Origin: Eumeta japonica
Taxonomy: Eukaryota; Arthropoda; Insecta; Lepidoptera; Psychidae
DNA: 64,000 bases
Assembly (NCBI GenBank): GCA_005406025.1
Contig: BGZK01000141.1
Span: forward strand, 496,001-560,000
Direction of reading: 5' to 3'
The notes beneath the pieces were generated by a model that worked only from the letters and a program-made list of their open reading frames with translations, was not told the DNA's origin and made no database searches. The first letter of the stretch is position 1. The number at the start of each line of letters is the position of its first letter. A program made the position numbers and the translations under genes. Shown here one piece after another: positions 38,889 through 51,387 of the stretch.

Positions 38889-39475
38889 AATGAACTGCAC
38901 TATCACATTATTTTCACTTTATAAACTACACTAACGTCAGAATAATAGCGCACGACCTGCTACACAACACACTCTCCGTGGAGCAAAGGGAAACTACGTA
39001 GAAAAGAAAATGCAAAAACTGAACGACTGTATTACACGATTGTATAAAAAGCCTACTTCAAACACGAAATCAACATTATCATTTTCCGCTCTCTTTCTTG
39101 GGTCGGCTAATACAGCACGCGCTGATTATCCAGTTAAATTCAATAGGCTCGTGAAAACCATAAACAGTCACAAATTGTAGAGCAATGGCATTTATTCGCA
39201 TAACTTTCAGGCTTTTACATTGAAGCTTAGTAAATAGAATACAGTACGGCTAATAGATGGCGCGGATTAATTTGACGTGTATATTGGTTTTGTAGCTAAA
39301 GATGGCGTTTACGCATGCTCATGTTTGACCAATAGTTATTGATTATATAAATCACGTGATCAAAACATCAGTCCGGCTCAATATGGCGGAGTAGTCTTGT
39401 TGAGGAAAGTTGTGTCTGTCATGTTTATTTTTGAGGTTATTTTAGTGGCTTAATTTTTTGTTGTTTACTAGTAAT
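38889..39475. promoter_or_regulatory. Divergent promoter between KDM3-like gene and ReepA
   Basis: This 587-bp gap separates two start codons on opposite strands. On the ReepA side are AAGATGGCG (39299-39307), CCAAT (39329-39333), TATATAAA (39344-39351), the E-box CACGTG (39353-39358), an arthropod initiator TCAGTC with its A at 39370, and CAATATGGCGGAG (YY1-like, about 39379-39391). A start at 39370 would give a 5' leader of about 106 nt. That leader contains a 10-codon upstream ORF at 39421-39453, out of frame with ReepA. On the minus strand an initiator-like TCAGTT has its A at 39020. Motifs are visible; start sites and shared regulation are inferred. Confidence 0.6.
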
Positions 39476-39507
39476 ATGATATCGTCGATAATTTCCCGAT
39501 TGGTCAT
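39476..39507 (+). CDS. ReepA: ReepA (REEP1-4 family), coding exon 1
   Basis: ATG at 39476 opens 32 coding nucleotides (MISSIISRLV plus AT) followed directly by the consensus donor GTAAGT. Joining to exon 2 at 58245 restores ATA and gives MISSIISRLVI then [10 protein letters not shown], which matches the N-terminus of REEP1-4 proteins (vertebrate '[21 protein letters not shown]', fly 'MISSLFSRLIIL'). REEPs are ER membrane proteins with TB2/DP1/HVA22 hairpins that curve tubular ER and link it to microtubules. These residues begin the first hydrophobic segment. The exon length and phase fit the start of the REEP1 coding sequence, where the same residues precede the conserved [10 protein letters not shown] stretch. 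The exon is too short to be found by ORF length. Confidence 0.9.
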
Positions 39508-41639
39508 GTAAGTATTCTATATTTTTTTTCAATATTTTTTTTATATTAGTAAGTTAGTTTTCGGTACCAGTGATGTTTCTTTGTGTGTTTATTTTTACTA
39601 TCACCGTTATTCGATATATAAAGGATAATATGCAAAGTCCATATTTAAAAATATAATCGAGGAAAAAAATTGTTTTTAATTTCTAGACTTCTCAATTTTT
39701 TATAACGTCATCATTGTTAGTTCTTTTAAAATTACAATGCCAGCTGTTAACCTTGCAATTTCGATGTTTAACGAATAGAAATTAAAAAAATAATTTATTA
39801 CGAAAATATGTTATTTCTAATTTTCTCTACAGCCAATTTATCTTAGTAATAAAGTTTGCTAATTTAGTCTTAAATAGGTAATTGCGTATGAATATATCTA
39901 TAATTGACATGTGTAATTGAAATCTACCTACTTGCCGTAATTCCAGCCTTAGTTCTATCTGAATTTTTTATGTGTAGATACCAATTCATAAAAATTTAAG
40001 ATATATGTATTCAGGGTAAATAACTATCGCTAGATATTGTGTAATATAGAAAAAATTGCAATGAAATAGAGAGGAACAAGTGTCTATATTATGTTTGGAG
40101 AGTATCCAAATTGAATAACAGCCGATTGTAATAATATAGAAATTGAAAGCAAACAAATTCATAGCCAAGTATCCTTAAAACTAGAATAGGAATTTATTTG
40201 CACACATTTTACTTGCACAAAAATATGGAATGGGCTTTCAATCAATTGGTAATTGTAACAAAATAATAAATAGTAAAATTAATTGCATCTACACAAATTC
40301 ATACAGTTTTATTGACATTTATTGTAGTCTTATAATTATATAATATTTTAGTACTGCAAAACATGTAATTTAAAGCCATAACAATATTAACTATTGCTTC
40401 ATACTGATGGTATTAACTATTTTATGGTGATAAGAGAATGAAAAAGCATATTTCATATTGCATATTATTACTGTGAATATTGGCTGATTGTCTTAATCTC
40501 CACTGTAAATCTAGACAAAAACATGTCTACATTGAAAATAATTCGAACTGCAAAATTTGTGTATAAATTTTCATTGTGGTGTTTTTAAAAATATATATAA
40601 ATCTTTTTTTGGTGTTGTGCTGTTATTTTGAGAAATTTCAAGTTTTTCTATTGTTTACATAGTACCAAAACATATTGACATATTAATATAATATTTGATA
40701 TATATAAGGCAATGTCAAACAAAACCTTTGCCTTGTAAAACGTGATCCACAAGAGAGTGTACCAATAAGAATGGGTAAATATACAAATTGGTAGAAGTGT
40801 GACTAGTGCATACTGCAATCAAGCGGAATGTCAAATCAATTGATCGACTGTGTGAAACCATTACAAAGCTTAGTAGACACGTTTAGAGTATTAACATTTT
40901 GATTCCAAAACACTTTTTTGTGTTTGATTTGATATCAGTCTCCATAGTACAAAATTGAAAATGTACCAAACTTTATCAAATGAGGTAGAACTCACCCTTG
41001 TTGTTCCTTGAACTCGGTGCTTATATAAAAATATCCATTGCATGAACAAATACCACTTTGTTGTCCTTTTGTTCGATTAACAATTTATTTTCATACATTT
41101 GAATTTAACATTATTTGGTAATAATAATGAACATTTTAACTCAAACAGTTTTACATTAGCACTTTTATTCATTGGGTATGATTTGGTTTTGCTTTAGCCT
41201 TGATTCACAAGAATTGCATTCATAATAATTGTGAATCCAAAGATAAAACTCAAAAATACATTCTATTGGTTCAGTTTACTCCTAAATAATAGGGTAATTG
41301 GCATTTTTTTTTCTTTGAACACTCATTCAAAGATTAAATATTTATAAATGCTCATTACAATAATAATTAAAACATGAATATTTAGAATTGCCGATTAGAA
41401 AACAAAAAAGAAAAACTATGGTGTCATTGTGTTGTAGCACTATATAAAACATTACTACGTATATTTCTTTTTGGAAAGAACCAGATAGTAAAACAATTGT
41501 GATGGCTGACAATTAACAGTTTTTTAACATATTTCAATTTTGGTTTCTTTCTTTGTTGTTATATTTAATCGGCTCATTTATTTCTTCAACACACGTTCAG
41601 GTTTTATATACATTATTTTAGTATGAACTCTACAATGAA

Positions 41640-42300
41640 ATTAGACGTTTTTGTCCTACGGCTGTTACAGTCTTCGCGGACTATTTATCGCTCAGCGCCG
41701 CCTGCATTTGGCCCCGGTCCAACTGGTCCCGTTTTCGGGAGCGGGCGGCGGCCGCCTGCTCTCCGACATTTTAGTTTCGTTTTCAAAAGGTAGCGGCTTA
41801 GCTGGCATTCAGTTAACTCCGTGTTCAAATTCTTGTCGCGCTCCTTTCATCCGCCGAGGTGGCGAAGTTGTCCATCATCGTGTGGCGTAACTTTTTCCGT
41901 GTCGGAACGGAGAAGTTTCAGGATCGGCGCCTGCAGGAACGCCAAGGGCTATTTCTGTTTTCCCAAAGGACTCCGTTTTAGTTGATCGCGGTCCGTCGCG
42001 CGCGCAGTTAGTTGCGCATGCAAGACGACGCGTTCGTTGACACCTAAACCAAGTGACGTGTAACAGTTTCGGTGCGCGTGAGTGTGGCTATTCGTCATCG
42101 GCGTTCTGTTCCTCATTATTCTCGTCTGCCTTTCTGTGCGGTGTACGGTTGCCGAGGTCGCGAGCCTCGGCGGCGCATGTGCTCCTTACGGTCGTATCTC
42201 CTTTTTAGGGCAGACCTCGGCGGTGTTACGTGCACCTTTACCTAGTTTTACAACCGGACGGTCTGCTGATATTATTTTCGCGTACGAAGCTTGTGTTTAA
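41640..42300. promoter_or_regulatory. Large GC/CpG island inside ReepA intron 1
   Basis: About 660 bp of GC-rich, CpG-rich, non-repetitive DNA. It includes GAGCGGGCGGCGGCCGCC (about 41740-41757), an initiator-like TCAGTT with A at 41811, an NRF1-like TGCGCATGCA near 42013 and a donor-like GTGAGT at 42078. The plus frames crossing it (41651-41890 and 42082-42300) have no recognisable domain. It resembles a promoter with a non-coding first exon, either an alternative ReepA promoter or an independent non-coding RNA. An exon ending at 42077 would not itself supply a start codon in frame with ReepA exon 2. Confidence 0.45.
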
Positions 42301-43979
42301 TTATGTCCTCTAGACAGAAAATACAAATAAGGATCACGATATATTACGAGGACCATGTAGTCGTTGTTTATATTTAATAATTATTTTGTTCATTAATTAT
42401 ATGCACTTTTCCTGTTTTATTGTTTCATTTCGCAAAAGGGATTTGAAATGAGCTTAATTGAAATTGTCGGTTTTAGTAGGTTAGCTATAAATGAACTGAA
42501 TTAGGCCGAGTTGTTAAAAGTTTAACCATCGTGTCGAGTAGGTTAGAAAAATGTTTACGTAGGGATTCTATTTTCATCTATTGCGTAGGGCATCGACAAG
42601 AATAACTGAAAATAGGTTTGAGTGTTTGTAATTCGTGTACTTTCAATATTAATTTAATAATACACTCCCGAGTTTTGCTTGTTAATATCCCAACTACATA
42701 CATTACAAAGCTTTTAATGCAAATTTTCAAAAATCACAGAATCGGTTATCGAACATTAGACAGAACCACGTTGTAAACTTAACATTTATTTTATTTATGC
42801 AATATTTATTTTCTGTAGGAAGACAATTCTTTAACATCAGAGGGATTTTAAATTACTTCAAGTATGAATAGATCGTCTTACGCGGGTATCGTTTCCTCCA
42901 TACGACTCAATAAGTCATGAATTCTTTAAAATGCCTTAAATTTAACAGTAGTAGCCATAGGCCGTTAACAGTGAACATATATGAGACACAATAGGTTGTA
43001 AATAGACTAGATTGGTCTTTTAAAGCATTAGTTTAATAACTGAGTAATGTGAGCCATGTTATATTGAGCGAGGTTAGAAACAAAGACATCAAAGTCATAA
43101 TTATGAGTAATCGCATATGATTTCCGTGTGCTTGTTTGTACGTTTCGTATAACTATAATAACGTGAATGTTCTAATTGCATTTTGAGTGATGTATTATTT
43201 GAAAACTACCTTTTGTCCACGTCTTCGCTGACGTGCTCCAAGACAAATTCCTATTCCATTTCTACGCTAATTTCGTTAAAAGCGATTTGATAGTTTAGCC
43301 GCTAAGTTTTAACATGTTCAGTGTGATTAAGTACCTACATACAGGCCACCTGTTTCGTTGGGTGACGTGACGGTATTATGGTTTATGAAAGTGAATAAAA
43401 ATATAGTGAAGGATGTATGGAATTCCAATTGTAAAATCGTCTGCAAACAATGTCAAATCGAACGGTCAAAGTCCCACAGTGATACTTAAATAGTTTTTAA
43501 CCGATGACTATGCAAAAAAAAATAGTTTTCATTATATATTTTATTATATTTACAGAAAGATTTTTTCTAATTTCATAAAATTAGTATGAATTTTATTGTT
43601 TGAAAAAAACTAGTTTCTCTGAGATAGAAGCGTTATTTGTATATTGTTAAGTTGATTTTATTGTGTGTACGAATTATTTATTTTAATCAATAATTTATAT
43701 GTTATCAAGCATAGATGTAAATATTATCGCATACACAGCTGTAATTGAGAATCCACACATGTCTTACGTATTCCTTCCTTATTTTAATTTACTTCATTTT
43801 TAAAAACGCCGAATTAGCGTCTGAAAGCTTAAATACGGTTATTAATTTTGAATATATGGCTCATATACAAACCAACTTATATACCTTTTTATAATTCGAT
43901 TTAACGCAAATGCAAAAACATCCTTAAATTTAATCGAGAAGTATAAAGGTGAAATTAAAAAAAAATCTAATTTTTTTAA
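42301..43979. other. ReepA intron 1: no feature recognised
   Basis: AT-rich with a slightly GC-richer patch at about 43200-43380. No exon, repeat or strong motif is identifiable. Confidence 0.5.
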
Positions 43980-44180
43980 AATAAAATTATTTAAAATACT
44001 AAATTCAAAAGATGATAACAAGGTGATGTAAAAAATCACTCAATCAAATATGACAAACATTTGCAGCCGGAGGCATACAAAAGCCACTGAAGTAACGAAA
44101 TACAATTCTAATGCCTCCAAATATATACAGTCGGAGACATCAGTTATCACATTTGATTGGATTTTACGTAGTAGGTTCTT
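43980..44180. mobile_element. Foldback MITE, family A copy 2 (decayed)
   Basis: It shares with 35505-35790 the words GATGTAAAAAATC (about 44025), CAATCAAAT (44041), TTTGCAGCCGGAGGCAT (44060-44076), ATGCCTCC (44111) and ATTTGATTGGATTTTAC (44150-44166), in the same order. The last two are inverted relative to the first ones. The outer part of the right arm is eroded. Frames at 43842-44039 and 44111-44305 are shadows. Confidence 0.7.
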
Positions 44181-45100
44181 TTTTATTATTTTTTTATTTA
44201 TTTACAATATGTATTAAAATAGGCTTTCCCATCATTAGCGGTGTAAAGTCGTGTCTAGTTGTAATAATCGTGGTCGTAAATTTTTTATTGACATTTTGCT
44301 ATTAATTAAACATTCAGATTGGGTTATTCTTATACAGAGCTATTACTGTAAAATGTTCCTGGAAACATCATTTTAATTCAGTAAGACCTATTCAACGATA
44401 TGTCGCTCAATATGGTATGCATTTTTTTTTCTTCTCTACCGCCATTTTGTATTATACGGTTGCCATTCTGATTTTATAAAAACAAATCCTAGCCTATAAT
44501 AATTCGACAGTGTATGAGAATTGATAGACACTTCATTAATCAAAATGCATACCTCTGTTGTAATGTGTCGAGGGTATAAAGAAATCTTACGTTCATTGAT
44601 TCCTAGACGTGCGTGAAAAACATAACGCTGGCTTTACTGTCGCGCAGTCGGGTAGGAAGATATTATAGACTGGTATAAGACGTTGGGTAACTAATTATAA
44701 TAATGTGAGTCGTCAAACTGGTTGTAACTAGGTGTGATAATTTCAGTTTTTTGTTGTTTGTCATTTTAAATTATTCTTAAACATTCAAGTTGTACATGTC
44801 TCTATCTTCATCTCTTAAAACGACGGAACCTTTTCCATGCGAGATTGGCACGCACTTTGGTTTTTTTTTTGTTTAGGAATTGTTTAAGTGCATATTCAAT
44901 TTGCAAGAAGAAATTGTATTTAATTCGTTATTATGTTGTAAATTTACAAACAGTTGTTTCTATTTTGTTGTTTGTTTAATTATAAAGCCAGTATCGGTCA
45001 CGGCTATTGGCGTGTTTTAATTGATCATTAATAATTTATGTTTATGAAAGTTGGTAGCATACTTTATGCTTAAGTGCTAATGTACTTACTTGCCCTTTTT
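44181..45100. other. ReepA intron 1: no feature recognised
   Basis: AT-rich with a modest GC-balanced patch near 44610-44690. Nothing is assignable to a gene or repeat family. Confidence 0.5.
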
Positions 45101-45139
45101 TTTCTCAACCGTAGTTGAAAAGGCGACCTTGGCTACTGG

Positions 45140-45478
45140 AAAAAAATCGGCCAAGCGCGATTTGGATTCGCTCATGAAGAGTTCCACACCACCATACAAT
45201 ATTAAATACTACACATTTTTTAAAAATAATTAATATACAACAAGAACAAAAATTAGGGTCGAAAAAAGTATGTTTCTTGTACGGGGATCTCCTTTAATTT
45301 TTAATTTTATTTTATTTTTATTGTTTTGTAATAATGGTTATAGTAATACACCTTAAAAATTTCAAGCATCTGCCTATGACGGTTCGAAAGATAAAGCTTC
45401 ATAATAGAGGGACGGACAGATATACAACGGAGCTTTAGTAATAGGGTTCCGTTGGTACTCTGGATACGGAACCCTAAA
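45140..45478 (+). repeat. Dispersed insect repeat, 'tacggaaccctaaaa' tail, copy 1
   Basis: The copy starts with GGCCAAGCGCGATTTGGATTCG, runs through TTTCTTGTACGGGGATC, 'gggacggacaga' and 'tagtaatagggttccgttgg', and ends TACGGAACCCTAAAA. These landmarks in this order define a very common interspersed repeat in Lepidoptera and other insects. It is non-coding. Confidence 0.75.
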
Positions 45479-45725
45479 ACCTAGAACAAAAATGAAGATC
45501 GAGCAAAAAGCTTCAAAAATAAACGTTTCTTGTACGGGGATTCTCTTTAATTTTTAATTTTTATGTTATTTTTACTATTTGTTAATATAAGGCCATAGTG
45601 ATATATACTAAAAATTTCAAGTTTCTACCTGTTAAGTTACAGCCCTGTGACAGACGAACGGACGGACAGCAGATTCTTAGTAATAATAGGGTCTCGTTGG
45701 CACTCTTTTGGTACGAAACGCTAAA
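45479..45725 (+). repeat. Same repeat, copy 2 in direct tandem
   Basis: The order TTTCTTGTACGGGGATT, 'gacggacggacagcag', 'tagtaataatagggtctcgt' and TACGAAACGCTAAA repeats directly after copy 1 without the head portion. It may be a tandem duplication or a second insertion next to the first. The plus frame at 45598-45786 is a shadow. Confidence 0.7.
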
Positions 45726-46009
45726 TGTTATATTTAAACGGAAATGTAATACATGTCTCCCTTATGTGTTTAGCTTTAAAGTTTAAACATCAAGAACTTT
45801 TGAGAACTTTGTATTTTTATAACTGCCTATATTTTTCAATTCTGATTGTAGAAGATAGCTTCTGTGAGTCATCTACGTACGATTAATAATATAATATTTG
45901 AAATTATACGTATTAATATGTTACTTTATGTAGGTAGTTATAGGCTTTTAATGTTTATTTATTCATTGAGTAGGTGTTTGCTCTCTTTAATTTTGTGTAT
46001 GTGACTGCA

Positions 46010-46021
46010 TATATATATATA

Positions 46022-46066
<45 letters not shown>

Positions 46067-46087
46067 CTATATATATATATATATATA

Positions 46088-46126
<39 letters not shown>
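46010..46126. repeat. (TA)n microsatellite with periodic TATC/ACAT interruptions
   Basis: About 117 bp of alternating TA with single C interruptions (tctata at about 46022, 46067 and 46089, acat near 46052). The interruptions show that the array expanded in blocks. Directly readable. Confidence 0.95.
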
Positions 46127-46129
<3 letters not shown>

Positions 46130-48300
46130 AAATGGTAGTATTTATGTCAGATACTTGATTTCGTTTGTCTGAGTAGTCCGGTTTCATAGCCATCCGGTTA
46201 TGTTATGTTAGCGTTATGCACCGTTTAATCGTTGCGTGCGCGCGTTGCTAGGATGCGCACTGGCCATATTCGGTCAGGCTACGAACGTGTATCAAATGTA
46301 AACTAAGAGGGGAGGGTATATCAAAAGCCGGAAGTTTAATGCCTCTAAATAATGATTGTTGACGGTTTTATTGCTGCCGTTACGAATTGTTTATTTTACG
46401 ATATTTCAAATAGGTAAATGTAACATTGAAGGGTTAGTTTGTAATCTGATATGAAAAAAAAAAAAAATTGGTTGTCTATAAAGTCGGTTTACGGACGATA
46501 ATTTTACGTGATAATGTCATAAGAAAACATTGATGAAAAATTGCATTCTTTTATAAATTGAATTGAATTATTATCACTGAATTATCATTATTTTGTATAA
46601 TAAAAAGAAGGAATTAATTAAAAATGACAATGTTTTCGATAAATTAACATTTATTTGCACTCGTTAATTCAAATGTTTTTCTACTTAAATTATACAATAA
46701 AGAGATAGATGCATCACAAGCCGAACGTTTAGGCCGATCGTGCCTCTCTATTGTTCCGCGCTCTCGCTCGCACGCTGGACTCAGACAGAACGCGACAATA
46801 AGTCATGCTTTTTCGTGCGTGCAGGCGGCGTTCATCGATTTATAAAACGTTATCACGTCAAAACTGAAACTTAATAAAGTATTTGATACTTAAGATTTTC
46901 TATACAGTTATGATTCACAAAGATCCTTAAGATAGGATTTAATATCCCTAATGAACTTATTCGCTTGTATGTACTTGATTTCTTATATGTACAGCCTTAA
47001 AGCTGCGTTAGTACCATTAAGGCTATATTAACAAACTACTGAAATCATATGCCATCCCAAGTAGTAACGTGGGATCGAGACGTACATTATTTTCTATAAT
47101 GAAACAGTATAGCTGTCTTTCTCTTTCCACCCGCAAGACGGAACGCGCACTTTAACACACGAAACCGTACTATGGAAAATATTCCCAACTTAAGCCGGAT
47201 ATATATTATGTATGTAGTAATACACGTATATATCTACAAAGACGCTATCGGTCGTAATCGAATGTCGGCTTCGTTGAAAGCATTTCAGGTTCTTATAAAT
47301 AATTTCATCAGTATTTTTGTTTTAATCTTTGACTGTTGTACTGGTTGAGTAAAAATACCTCTTTGTGAGTCTAGTTTTTGCCGTCGCGTTTAAAAATACA
47401 ATCAGTAGTCTCGCCAATTACGCGTTTATTTTAATTAATAGTTTCAACGTTTAGGTGTTTATTACATCATTAAAGCATATAGTAAAGACCTAATCTATGA
47501 AACTATTATATATTTCATATTTTTAAATGATTAAGCATTGATTTTTTCTTTATTTCACTAATCTAATGTTAAGTACTTAGTTAGAACTCGATCAGATCTG
47601 TTTCGTTAACAAGTAGTTGAACATACACATAAAGCTACCTTACCGCTTCTATAAATAAGCTCATACCTTTATAAAAATAAATCATACCATTACGATGCAT
47701 CGTGAAACCGGATCCTGCGTGAATGTATATCTATATACAATCCTGACCCACATGCACTCGTGCTGGATGTACGTGAGTGGGATGCCAATGTTTGTGGGAA
47801 GTCGATTGCTTTCATGATTTCATAGTAGAAATATCAGTAGTGGTTTTTTGTCCAAATTATTGTGAATATCGTCCTACTCTTTGGGTTCTGTTATTTTAAG
47901 GACTTCTCTGTGTTTCCTTCATGAATGCATTTTTATTAGTCTTCATTGTCATTATCAGTAGTGTAAGAAAAATTCTGGAAGTATTTGAGTTGGAAGAGTA
48001 CAAAGAAAAAAAGCATAAAAAAGTGTTTATAACTATGTTTATAATAATAGAACAATGAAAGTAATCAATAAACAAAAAGGGAAAATCTGAATCACATCTA
48101 TTTGAGAAATGCAAAAAATGATTTCACATGGCAATCGTATACATGGTGACACTTAAAGTTTTAAACTGGCCATTTAAAAACAGTAAAATAAAAAAGAACA
48201 TATTTAGATTTTAAGAATAGAACTCTTTTTACGTATATTGCATTTACCTGTCATTTGGTTTTACAAATTGGCGGCAAAAAGAAAATTATTAACGTCCATA
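46127..48300. other. ReepA intron 1: CpG patches, one repeat remnant
   Basis: GC-richer patches lie at about 46200-46290 and 46700-46870. The latter has cgcgctctcgctcgcacgc followed by ATTTATAAAAC near 46838, a promoter-like combination. Near 47695-47790 'catcgtgaaaccggatcctg' resembles a lepidopteran repeat motif ('catcgtgaggaaacc'). No exons recognised. Confidence 0.4.
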
Positions 48301-48309
48301 TGTACCTAA

Positions 48310-49290
48310 AGCGAGAAAATTTTCGTACAACAATGATTTTCGTTGCCATTTAAGTCTATAAGAAAGTTATAACAGACTTCGGTTGGCCTTTCATAATGAA
48401 CCTCCATTCCTTGCCACTGTTTATAACTGGTTTAACTAGTTCAAACGTGGTCGTAATGTGATCTGACTGACGATCTCTGTGAGACAAACAACAACGAGAC
48501 AACATCGGTGGCGTGCCCATGATAGAGGCCAACAAGAGTTACCCACCATCAGATTCAATTCAATTCAATTGACATCAAATTCAATGACAATTTGCCCAAA
48601 GATCAAAAACTTCGTCGGATTAATTTGTGCCGCGTAATGATGCAAAGATATGTCATTAGTAATTCGAATGTTCTATACGACATAGTACATGTGACCTAAG
48701 CTGAATTTACTGTTACGATCCCGAAATCAAAAGACAGTCTGCTTATTTAGTGGGCGTTTCCTTTTGAGGAGTTGCCTACTAAAGTAAAACGAGGTCGAAG
48801 TTGTGGAGAAAAACGATGGTGGCCTCTTTCGTCGGAATGGCAGGTCATTATGCAGTAATTGTTGTAGAAGGTAAAAAAACAGTCACTGCAGACTGGCACA
48901 CTAACAGTTTTTTGCCTATTGTTTCGGAAAAGGTTTGGGAAAAACGATCTCGCAGTAGAATTCTCCTTCAATCATGACAACGCCTCACCACGTACCACCA
49001 GACAAACAACTAACAATTTGAGGAGGTTAGGTATATAAATATTGGCTCACCTGCCTTGCAACGGCGACCTCGCACCGTGCGAGTTTTATTTATTTTATAA
49101 AATAAAAGAAAAATTTCGAGAGAAGTGATATAAAGACGCCGAAGAAGCAGCGGCTGCATATGAAAAGACCATTGAAAAAGACTCAGCTATGCTTAAGTGT
49201 GAGTGAGCAAAGTGTTTTTCTCAGTGGTTCCATCGAGTGCAGCGATGTATTGATGTCAACGGACACTATTTTGAAAAACAATAATAATAA
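48310..49290 (+). pseudogene. Decayed mariner transposase (fossil copy 2)
   Basis: Reading across frames gives LRLAFHNEPPFLATVYNWFN and FKRGRN (about 48380-48450), a degenerate middle with several stops, VKRGRSCGEKRWWPLSSEW (about 48788), then FNHDNASPRTTRQTTNNLRR (about 48970), DLAPCEFYLFYKIKEKFRER (about 49065) and CFSQWFHRVQRCIDVNGHYFEKQ (about 49210-49280). This is the mariner D34D layout. The last acidic residue of the triad, normally D in 'LAP.D', reads E here. It is heavily interrupted and inactive. Frames at 48747-48971 (minus) and 49160-49354 (plus) are shadows or fragments. Confidence 0.87.
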
Positions 49291-50809
49291 AAATAACTTG
49301 CTAGATTGCTCAATTTTTGATTTTCTAAGGACTTTTAGATTGACCCACATATAGACTACAATCCTTTTCTTGTTTAGAATGTACTTACTGGTACATAAAA
49401 TTCTAATTATGTGTAATTATAACGAATTAAATTCTCACAAACAACGATGGGTATATCGATACTTATTCAGAGTCAGAAAAATAATACCGATACTGAAAGT
49501 ATGAAAAAAAAAATTCTTATTATATCTGATATAGCGTCCATTACCAAGAGCATTGACTGCTTTACTTTTGTTAATTAAGTAATATCGTATTGTAGTAAAT
49601 CTTATCAGAAATATTATTGTTGCAAACAGAATTTGCATCATAAATATCGATAACAATAGCGGTCGATGGGTTCAAAGAATGAGTTACGTTCGTATACGTA
49701 AACTCTATTTAACGCTCCATAGCGAATAAAGATCACGATCTAAGTGCTGACGATGTATCCACGTCACCCGAGAACGGATTGATAATTCAACGGCGTTTGA
49801 AAGCGCGTCGAATCGTCAAGGTGAAGATTTTGCAATAGCCTTCTAACAATCGCTAATTGATATTTAACGGTTTAATGTTTGTATTGTCGAATTGATTCGT
49901 AAGTTCAATGAATCGACTGATTAAATTAGGACTTAGTTTCCTGCGTAATGCTATCGCCGACTAGCCTGAACTGTGTCAGAGGTCTCCCAGAAGCTGTTGT
50001 GGGCTTTTAGGATAAGCCTTATAATTTTAAGTCGTATCTTTAATGAGTATTTATTTATTTTCGTATATGTGTTTACAAACAGTGATACACGAAATATCAA
50101 ATGTGTCATCATATCACCAAGATCGTCAACCACGGAGAATTATTTATACATATTTAAGATATTAAGTGATAAAAACAAGGAGTATAAGGTATTATTTGTT
50201 AAGTATAATATAATTTTTATCACAACATATTTTCAGTCCAATTTCCTTTAGTTTTATTGTATCCACAGTATGGTTACACGTAATTGTATAATCTTTTGAA
50301 TTTCTAATATATATTTTTTTAATTTATTGAACGAAAATTTTACAATTTTTAAAACAGTAAAGACGTATACCTTAGTAAATATCTTTGTTTTGGTGTTAAT
50401 TAAACAAATATTTGTCGAAATCTGTAAAATATATGTATATGTAAAAATTCAAACCGTCTGAAAAGGCGTACATTTGTTGACTTTAAATCAGTGTAGTGAT
50501 TTAATAATCAAACTAATACGAGTATAAAGTTTTGTTCAGTTATTACGTTAAGTAAGTTACTTATAAAAGCAGATATCAGTCTCAATGAATATGACAACAG
50601 ACCATGATCCTCATGCTGATCCGATACGACCGAACAACTTTACCGCGTTCGTGAAGATTTTATTGAAAAGTTGGTTAAAAAAGTGACAATTCCAATTAGT
50701 ATTTTTATTTGTATTTATATGAGTTAGAAAAGTCCATCTATGGTTCGAAATTTTGTATATTGTGTCAGGTTTTTCTTTACACCACTGCTGCGGCATATCC
50801 TCCTTTTGT
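49291..50809. other. ReepA intron 1: one GC-balanced block
   Basis: AT-rich except for about 49690-49870, a non-repetitive block with repeated cga/tcg words that resembles the other putative regulatory blocks. Short frames at 49435-49656, 49951-50133 and 49973-50251 have no recognisable identity. Confidence 0.45.
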
Positions 50810-50814
50810 TTGAG

Positions 50815-51387
50815 ACTATCTCTCGCCCGTGACTCCGCCCGCGTAAACATAAAATTAATTCTTTGATCTTTATATTAACCGAATAATCAACCATGATCTC
50901 AATCTCGGTCCCGCTTTCGTATTCCGATACGAATCCCGCTCTTAACTTCGATTCCGTTCTCGATCTTGATTGCAGTTCTGAACTCGATTCAAGTTTTGAC
51001 TTCGATTCGATTCCGATGAAAATATGCCAGAGGAACCCATACTTTTACACGGATAACACGTACTGCCTCTAGATCTTTTTAAATTATGAAATGATCACGC
51101 TTACGCTCTTGAGCTTGATCGCGATTCCGATCTCGGAGCAATGTCGGACTTGATCCTCTTGAATATTGCTATTACCAATAACCAATTGTCATTAGTATAG
51201 ACTTCGTTCTACGATCAAGCGATCGCAGCAGTAAGCAAAAATTACTATCTTGATAAATTACTGCCTAAATGTTATTCTTATGTTTTAAGTTATATAAATG
51301 TAAAGTTTCAGCTAATTCTATTGAACAGTTAAAGCGTGATTGAGTAAGAAACATCCAAACATTCATATTCATAATATTAAGCTTCCG
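50815..51387 (+). repeat. Minisatellite-bearing dispersed repeat, copy 1
   Basis: The copy begins near CGCCCGTGACTCCGCCCGCG, carries a degenerate TTCCGATC-type array at about 50895-51020 (ctcggtcccgctttcg, cgattccgttctcgatct) with a remnant at 51110-51150, and ends 'gtgattgagtaagaaacatc' then 'attcatattcataatatta'. This tail is characteristic of a very common insect interspersed repeat. It is directly followed by another copy. No coding capacity. Confidence 0.65.

Noticed and set aside
38889..38906. Upstream GTG extension of the KDM3-like exon
   Set aside because: It needs a non-ATG start. The ATG at 38888 has a good context and leaves the conserved motif at the expected distance.
45140..45725. 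Duplicated gene segment
   Set aside because: The duplicated landmarks are those of a common insect interspersed repeat and have no coding capacity.
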